A DNA stretch of 64,000 nt, from positions 1,488,001 to 1,552,000 of the forward strand of contig NC_052104.1 in the NCBI RefSeq assembly GCF_012273895.1, given 5' to 3'. Below, one piece after another: positions 25,301 to 34,300 of this stretch; positions within the stretch are counted from its first letter, which is position 1, and every line of letters begins with the position of its first letter. The notes beneath the pieces were generated by a model. It ran no database searches. It had not been told where the DNA came from and worked only from the letters and a program-made list of their open reading frames with translations. Made by a program: the position numbers and the translations under genes. Origin of the DNA: Zerene cesonia. Its lineage: Eukaryota; Arthropoda; Insecta; Lepidoptera; Pieridae.

Positions 25301-28300
25301 ATACCAACTTGTAACCGAGCAGGATGTGTTCAAAACTTTTCATGGGAATAACAACCAATGTTAAGGATAACTTTTAGTAATTTATAGGACTTTAGCGAAC
25401 TTGTATTTTTTAAATTATTTATTAGCGAGTTTTATATGCTTTATGATCTAATTTACTATTTAATACGATATAATATTTGTAAATGTTTATTTTCCCCGCT
25501 TCCCCATATTTCATTTCGCAATTAAAACTGAATACAGATAATATGGCGATTTCCGAGGCAAAAACAAATTCGCATCGATATACTTTTTAATATACCAATT
25601 CGCCACCATAAAAGCCAACGTCGCATTAATTTAATTAAACCTCGGCTAAGTCGTGCACACAATCTAAAGCCTCAAGCCGAGTCCCTTTCCCAACAACGTG
25701 TGAAACTCATTACATATTTGGATGCACGTTTTTCAAGTGGCTCGGTATTCAGTGCACATGGACACACACAGATATACAGACAATTTTTCATACAGACGTG
25801 ACGTAAACACCGCTCCAGATACCGCGTGCGGCTGAAATAAAGAGCCCCCAGTGTCAATAATATGGTCAATGTTTATTTATGCCAAACCAAAATATAACTT
25901 GGATAGTAGGTACCTCAATGATTCGACGCGTTATCTTCTTCTTGGTAAATAGCGAAACGAATCGGATTAACACTGCGCTTTTGAGTTACACTATCAATTT
26001 CAAATGTGTACTTGACATCTAATGCAGTTAAAAAACAGTGGGTGTATCATTTGAATACAAAAAAGTAGATTGAGGGAGCAAACCTATGCGGGTCCGTTGG
26101 ATGGTTTTAGATTAAAAAATTGTAGGACGAAATCTCTAACAACGATTTTATTCAATACGGACATAATTAAATTTGTGGATGAGAAGAATGCAAGATTTTC
26201 ATATCTGAGGCGTATAAATTGGGTTGTCATTATCGATGTTTGAAGCGGAATCAATAACTTTATGTGAAATTAAGCTTTTAAATTTGCATTACTTATGTGT
26301 TAATGTAACATAACTGCAATAAGAGCGTGCAAAATAGCGCTGTATTTTTCAGCACACATTAGAACATGAAAATATGCAATCGATATACAGGTATCGCGGC
26401 ATAAGCGATGAGTTTCTTCTGATTCGTCGCTTCTAATTACATGATTGTGTGGCAGGCTATGAATTTTTATTCGTCGTCGGGTGGCCCATTGGCATCGATT
26501 GTAATTATAATTGTTAAGCGGATAAACACAAGGTCGATATTGGTGTGCGTTGCGCATAGCATAAAATAACCTCGTAAGAAGATAGGATAATAAAGATGCC
26601 CGAGCGGTTTCCTTCCGCCAAAGATTCTGTACTAAAACCTTAGGGATTTGGGGCCGTTTTACTACAAGAAGTACAGGCTAAATGTCGGACATCAAAAGAG
26701 TTATGATACCAGAGGATGTGGATAAATGAGAAAAAACTCTATATACCGAAAAAAAAAGCTGGATTAATTTAAAAATTTTTGAATAGCATTGTATCTTACG
26801 CATAATTCTCTAAATGTGGGGATGACGTAAGAGATTTGTGTCATTTTGCGCCGATATCCCATAGCGTAAACTATAAACGCTGAACAAATGAATCACGCTC
26901 ATGAATATAGGCCTTTTCTTTCAAAATGAATGAACCGCATTGCTGTATAATTGTAAGACAATTAATTAGTTTACACATAAGTTTCCTTATGGAGATAATT
27001 AGCTTGATTGCCTCTATCACCACTGACAAAGCAACGTGAATTAAACATTACCGGATTATATCGTGAATTTTGTTTACTGAAAGAATTTTATGCTGAATCT
27101 CTTCAACCTCGCCTTTATAGACAGAAAATCTGAACGTTACGTAGCGACGGAAAAGACTTCTGTTGCATATTTTTCATCGTGTGTACACGTTGAAACAATA
27201 GCCAGCACTGCGAAGGACACGTAGATACGGCCCTCATGAATAATTTACAGTTGATATAGTTTTACGAGTCTATAATATGTTGTGACGCGATCGAATTGGC
27301 GCCAAAATTGGTGCAGGACAGTTATGCTACGAGCTTTTCAACTATGATTGCAAATACAATTAGTTATAGACAAAAATAGCACCAAGTGGTATGGTATTTT
27401 AAAATGCATTTAACGCTGGAATAAAATATGGTTATTTTTATAAAATGTTAAATGCGCTAAAATTTTCATCATATTAAAAAAAATGGACTAGATTAATGCG
27501 CCGCCTACGAGAGCTTATTCCGAACTACAAAGTGAAACTAAACTATGAATTGTAATCAGATAAGAAGCATGCAAAATGAAAATCCACTGTGTTTGTCGGT
27601 CTATTCGTTAGCTAGAAAAATAATATTTCTACTGTACCTAATACCTAAACCCCAAACTCGATTTATATGCAATTTAGTACAAAAATAGTTTGGGACTCGA
27701 TAAAGGGCATAAGATCGCTTTTATACCGAAATCTCAAGGGAACGGGAATTATGCAACTTAAAAGTCCGGGACAGCCTACCTTCTCCATTGAGCACGCAGC
27801 CGGAAATCTAGTTTTATTATACACTGGTCGTCAAAAAAATCGGCCCACCTGCATTTTTACCGCAAATTGTGAATTTTTCTCAAACTATAGAGNNNNNNNN
27901 NNNNNNNNNNNNNNNNNNNNNNNNNNNNNNNNNNNNNNNNNNNNNNNNNNNNNNNNNNNNNNNNNNNNNNNNNNNNNNNNNNNNNNNNNNNNNNNNNNNN
28001 NNNNNNNNNNNNNNNNNNNNNNNNNNNNNNNNNNNNNNNNNNNNNNNNNNNNNNNNNNNNNNNNNNNNNNNNNNNNNNNNNNNNNNNNNNNNNNNNNNNN
28101 NNNNNNNNNNNNNNNNNNNNNNNNNNNNNNNNNNNNNNNNNNNNNNNNNNNNNNNNNNNNNNNNNNNNNNNNNNNNNNNNNNNNNNNNNNNNNNNNNNNN
28201 NNNNNNNNNNNNNNNNNNNNNNNNNNNNNNNNNNNNNNNNNNNNNNNNNNNNNNNNNNNNNNNNNNNNNNNNNNNNNNNNNNNNNNNNNNNNNNNNNNNN

Positions 28301-31300
28301 NNNNNNNNNNNNNNNNNNNNNNNNNNNNNNNNNNNNNNNNNNNNNNNNNNNNNNNNNNNNNNNNNNNNNNNNNNNNNNNNNNNNNNNNNNNNNNNNNNNN
28401 NNNNNNNNNNNNNNNNNNNNNNNNNNNNNNNNNNNNNNNNNNNNNNNNNNNNNNNNNNNNNNNNNNNNNNNNNNNNNNNNNNNNNNNNNNNNNNNNNNNN
28501 NNNNNNNNNNNNNNNNNNNNNNNNNNNNNNNNNNNNNNNNNNNNNNNNNNNNNNNNNNNNNNNNNNNNNNNNNNNNNNNNNNNNNNNNNNNNNNNNNNNN
28601 NNNNNNNNNNNNNNNNNNNNNNNNNNNNNNNNNNNNNNNNNNNNNNNNNNNNNNNNNNNNNNNNNNNNNNNNNNNNNNNNNNNNNNNNNNNNNNNNNNNN
28701 NNNNNNNNNNNNNNNNNNNNNNNNNNNNNNNNNNNNNNNNNNNNNNNNNNNNNNNNNNNNNNNNNNNNNNNNNNNNNNNNNNNNNNNNNNNNNNNNNNNN
28801 NNNNNNNNNNNNNNNNNNNNNNNNNNNNNNNNNNNNNNNNNNNNNNNNNNNNNNNNNNNNNNNNNNNNNNNNNNNNNNNNNNNNNNNNNNNNACTGATAA
28901 CACTATATAGCGGTCGTCCCTTTGAGTTGTCACCCTATTTCTTCCAGATCCTGACCTTCTTCGATATTGGACGGTCTCTAGAAACCTTTGGTAAACTCTC
29001 CGAACTGCAGATCGCCTGAGGTTTAACCTCCCAGCCACGAAACGTTGACTTAACCCCTGTTGCAGTAAAGCCACAACTTGGGCCGCCTCAGCTTCATTAG
29101 TATCCATTATTTTTACAAAAATTAATCAGAACTATAGCATCAGTTATTCAACTTAACGTGATTTACAAGCGATGCCGAGAAAAGTCAATTTTGAACTGGG
29201 AACACGGGCATTATTTGTCCCGACTTAAACCGTCAACTCATCACTTAACAGTATTTCTGCATAAAAAATTGTCAAGTACCTTCAAGTGCAGTAAGATTTA
29301 CGACAAACATAATGTGAAACATGTTATCAGACCCTAACAACAAAAAACAACAGTGTGAAATGATTTATTTGTGAAACAATCGATAGTTAGTATACAAAAT
29401 GAAGGTGGGCCGATTTTTTTGACGACCAGTGTATTTATGCCTTAAAGGTTTTATCTAACTGGAAAAATTTATGCATCACATTAAAAATAATAATAATAAC
29501 TGTCGCATCTATAGATTACTTCACTTTGCAAAGCTAATCAGTACATGTAAACCCATGCAAAGTATAACTCGGAGATAAACTCGAGATTCAAAAATCGTAC
29601 AAGAGATAACAGATTATAATTTATTACTTCCTATAATATTATAATACATACATTTACCGGTTTGTTAACAGTTTTTAAATGCTACTATCGTATGGTTGCG
29701 ATTGGACGAGTTCTAACGGATACAGAGGATCAGTAACTTGGCCTATGTGTATGGAACTAGGTTGATTAAAGGCAAAAAACAAACTTATAAGAAAATATCC
29801 ACTGTTTGTCCACGTAATATACCGAGATATTAAGAAGGCTCTCATTAGTAGTATAATGTCTATATCAAATTTTATGAACACCCGTTCAGCTGCTTAAATA
29901 TTGCTATGCAAACAAGCGAATATTTTCAAAAACATTTTTAATGACCACATTGATAAAATTGTGTATTAGGATATCTTGTTCATTATAGATTCTAAACAAT
30001 GCATTTGTATGAAATTAAATTAAATGAAATATATAATTCGAACATTATTGCGTCGTAATCAGCTATGTACAAATCGAAAGCAATTGATTTTAGTTAATAG
30101 GTGTATGAACGTTGCGCTCACAATACAAAAGGTCAAGGCAGGTGTGTGTTCTATATCATTGTTCCAACAATGACTGTCACCTTACGTTTAATAGTGAAAA
30201 ACGTATGAAAAGTATCAATTATTCACCGTACAAGTGTACGACAACTCGACCGACCACTGCACGCCGGAGCCGGAACGCTATTATATGAACGAAATATCAT
30301 GAATTTTAAAACAAATCCCCGATATTCATAATGCAATTCCACTGCTATCGAAACGGTATTAAACGACTTAAATTTCCTTTTTTCACATGATTGAATCAAT
30401 CAAAAAGATCAAGCTTTATAGTCGTAAAAATGGCATTGAAAAAATATTATATTTTATTTGTTCCAATAACCGCAAACCAACGCCGTAGGTACATACTTTT
30501 TGAAAACGTATTCCATACAGTTTTTTGACGACGCAAGCACGTCAGCATACATTGAAAACATCTGGTAGACGCGACGTAGTAGCGACTAGCGTACAGAGCT
30601 TGTAATGTAAGCGCCCATCGCTGATCAATCGGTGTTTACTATGTAATAAACGAGTTGAGACACAAGCGTAAGCGTGTGCGGGGGCGATAACACTTCACCT
30701 GTATGTTTGTATATAACCGATTTCGTTAGACTCAATTCCGACCCACTTTAAACGGAATCATCCAAGCAAATAAACTTTTTTCACTTATCAGGGATCGGTG
30801 ACAACACAACAATTTTATGAATTTATCTTAGTATCCTAATAAGGGTCGCCAGGTCTAAGCAATTTTCATACGTATACTCTGTATAAGACGAAGTGAGACC
30901 TTTTAGATAAATCAATCATTTAGTTTTATTTTTTGTTTTTGGAAACAATGTTTACTATATAATTTTATGTTACTTTATCGTATAATATTCCAATATCACT
31001 ACCAATGTCAAACCAATGTTCACAAAGCAAACAATGCATACACACAAGGTGTAATTTTGTATGACAAAGACGTTTTTACTCTAAACACTGTTCAATTTTT
31101 CACTGCGTAGCAAGTGTCGTCACAATGATGAAAATAACGTAGTAAACAAGAACCATCCGCTTATCTGTAATCTATTCTAATCAGCTATTTATCGAATCGA
31201 GTGTGTACATAATATTATATACACTTTGACTATGTAGTTCTAAATGTTCGTTATTGGATTAACCTTCCGTAAGTCATGTAGAGTGTATTTTTCATTTCAA

Positions 31301-34300
31301 ATTTACCAGTTGACAGCTTGAACTTTCGAAAGATTCCATGGTGGATGGATTACAGAAAGTTATCATGCGTGATTTTTATAGCTTGAATTAGACGTTTTTA
31401 AACAATACGCATATAGAATATCACGTTTATAAATAAGTTGTATAGTTACAGATTTATATGTCAAGTGAACGAATCTGTATGTCGATATAATTTTTAGTGT
31501 TGTCAGCTTATGACTTGTACCGCAAGTCGGATGCCCTCGACTACACTGTCTGCATGGTTATTACGTTGCATCGTGACGTCACAATTCTAACCTAACCGAA
31601 AATATGAAACTAATAAAGCTCAAGTGATTTTGGTACTACTTAATTTAATTAAAGTTTTTAATGAAGCTACACCTATAGATTAATTGTTTTAAAGCATACT
31701 CTCAACTTAAATAGACAGATACAAAATTATATTGTTGTGTCAAAAACTATACTCAAATAAAAGATAAGACATAGGTCTTATTTGATGTATATTCATTTGA
31801 ATAGAGTTCTTTATACAGCCTGGGGGAACAACCTTAATATTTTAGCATAGGTACATAAACTAACCTACACTGGTATGTTTATATACTGAACATTTTAATG
31901 ATAACTTTACACTGTGGTTTTTCAACTTAATCATAACAATATGCATGTATGGTTCAAGTTTAAATTATTGATGCTTAATTAGGTAAGTTGAGCAAAAAGC
32001 CTTCAATCGCTGACTTAATTTCCTATTGGAAAAAAAAGTATACAAATATTACGACCTCAACTCATGATACTCACTAATCACTAATTATGTAAAATTTTTG
32101 AAACAAATAAAGAAATTTAAATTTTTTAATTTTAATTTAAGTTTGCAATCAAATAAATGGAGAATATGTACATGTATATGAAAAAAATGTGCAAAGCAAT
32201 TCCTTGCCGCTACATAGGTATTTTAGCATTGTCATAGGCATAGACTTATAAAAAAAATACAATATTTAAGTATAATTTCCACAAAAATAAATCCAAAATA
32301 ACATTTATCTTTTCATCAAATGCAAGTATGTACAATTAAAATGTATTTTATTTTAATGATGAATTTAAGTTTATAGTATAATTGTAACTACTCAATGAAA
32401 AAATTATTTAGTTAATTTACTGTATAAAATAGAGTGCCATTAAAAACTAAAAAATGAAATGTATAATTAAGTAACTTTGAAATCATATAAAGAGAATGAA
32501 TAGATAATTTAAACAAATAAGAAAAAAAAGTAAAATTGCACTAAACTTAATAGTATAGTATAAAATCATATTATAATATTTATAACCAACATCCCTAGTG
32601 AGGGAGGAATCACTCCGGATTCTAGAATGGGTCTAAATGACAACAATCCCCCATCAAACACTGTCAATCAGTCAATCGCTTAAAATGAAGTTGGCAATAA
32701 TAAATTAAAAAATACAGTCAAACTAGGAAACACTTTCGTTTTTGGGTATATCTGATGAAAACCAATAAGCACAATCCTTGTATACATTTGTAATGTAGTT
32801 GAAACTATTTAATTGCACTATTGATTGCATTGTTGTTAATTTTAGTATAAATTGTTACTAAGTGTTATTTAAAAACACATTTTTTATTATAAATATATAG
32901 ATTAGTTCTAACTGGGATTAGAATAATTTTATCACAGAAATTAGTTATTTTGTATGAATAATTATTAATAAAGTAATGAATGTACCATTTTTTTTTAAAC
33001 TAACTATCCTATCTAATTGTCCTTAAATAACTAAGTACAATTTTTAATATGATTGAACTTGTTAAGTCCATATATATTTACTCACCAGCTACTTCTAATA
33101 GTGTTTCAAGCCTCGCTTGCATCTCTGCGTCAACAGTTGGTTCGGGCTCATCATGGGAAAGTAGGAACTTTGATGTTTCCGCACCACCACCTTCCTCGTC
33201 CATCTCCGCCTGTATGTAAATGATTTAAATTAATTTGTTTACAAGAAATACATCATCACAACTGTGATAGTAAGCCAGTTTGGAAAATTCTAATAATAAT
33301 CTTGATTATTTTAATAGCCAGCAAACAGTCGCTTATTGTCTTCTGCATGTACATTTTGTATGATTACTACTTCATAAAATAACTATATAACATAATATCT
33401 ATTGCTTGCACACATTGAAAAGGCCATTTGTTTAATCATTTTAGTGTTCATTTTATCTCATAAAAATAAACAGTTCCATCATTTTAAGCAAATTCAAAAG
33501 CATATTTTAAGTATATGTATTTACAAAAGGATATATCAAAAATAATGACCACAAAAATTAAATTCCAAACACAAAAGCAATATAATATTATTTTGTTATT
33601 AATAAGTGTTATCAATGAATGTGAATTATGCTAATATTTCATTGCAACGGTCATTGGTGACTAACATAGTTCTTTGTTTATATTGTTAGGACATTATACA
33701 CACTCCAAGCTGAAAATTCAAAATGATTAGTTGGCGGTTAAGTCAGCTGAACATATTATTGTATAATGGACAGTAAGTAAAACTGTTATTCAAAATGACT
33801 AGGTTATATGGCAAGGTTATAATACAAAAATACATATAAATGTTAGAATCACAAGGACCATTCAACATAAAAATAAGAACAGGAACATTATTATGACATC
33901 CGAACTGTCCATTGCACACACATTATGCATGTTAAGTATAAGAATCACTCAAGACTGCAACAGCGATTGGTTTTTGAAGCTTTCTGCACCCAGTGAAGTG
34001 GAAGACTTACCAACAGGTCTGGCCTGCTAAGGCACAAACAAGCCAGCAAGATCTATAACACCAATGAGAAAAATATGAGATAAAATGGTAATGTGGTGCT
34101 TAAAGACGAGCTTATAGCTAATTATTACTGTCAATGGTCCTTGTAATTCACTAGAAACCAACATTTTTGCGCGAATCGCAGCAGGCGTTATGGACAATTT
34201 GTGTACGCGCGGCGACACAAACCACAACATGGTTCACAGCTATTTGTTACAAATCCGCAAAATAATTATATAATACACACAATCATATGAAAATAACGTC

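Larger units (their letters stand above)
27822..29431 (-). mobile_element. Tc1/mariner-type DNA transposon (interrupted by assembly gap)
   Basis: About 36 bp terminal inverted repeats starting CACTGGTCGTCAAAAAAATC, identical but for one base, flanked by TA on both sides (27820-27821 and 29432-29433). A transposase frame starts at 29107 on the minus strand: MDTNEAEAAQVVALLQQ, a helix-turn-helix (SQRFVAGRLNLRRSAVRRVY) and a basic GRNRVTTQRDDRYIVLS typical of Tc1-like transposases. It runs open into the gap after 71 codons, so the DDE catalytic core is not visible. True element length is unknown because the 1000 Ns look like a nominal gap. Confidence 0.88.
22430..33085 (-). other. Large mask intron (10.7 kb) hosting a Tc1/mariner element
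   Basis: Between exons 2 and 3. Contains the transposon at 27822-29431 and the 1 kb assembly gap. The stretch 30480-30730 is somewhat richer in CpG (CGACGCAAGCACGTC, GCGACGTAGTAGCGAC) and has a TATATAA at 30711, which could be an internal promoter or enhancer. No conserved coding exon seen; a 94-codon open frame at 23898-24182 has no family signature. Confidence 0.6.

Noticed and set aside
27667..29107. Very long open frames (up to 450 codons) on both strands across the transposon
   Set aside because: Their length comes from undefined bases in the gap; only the outer 71 codons of transposase are real sequence.
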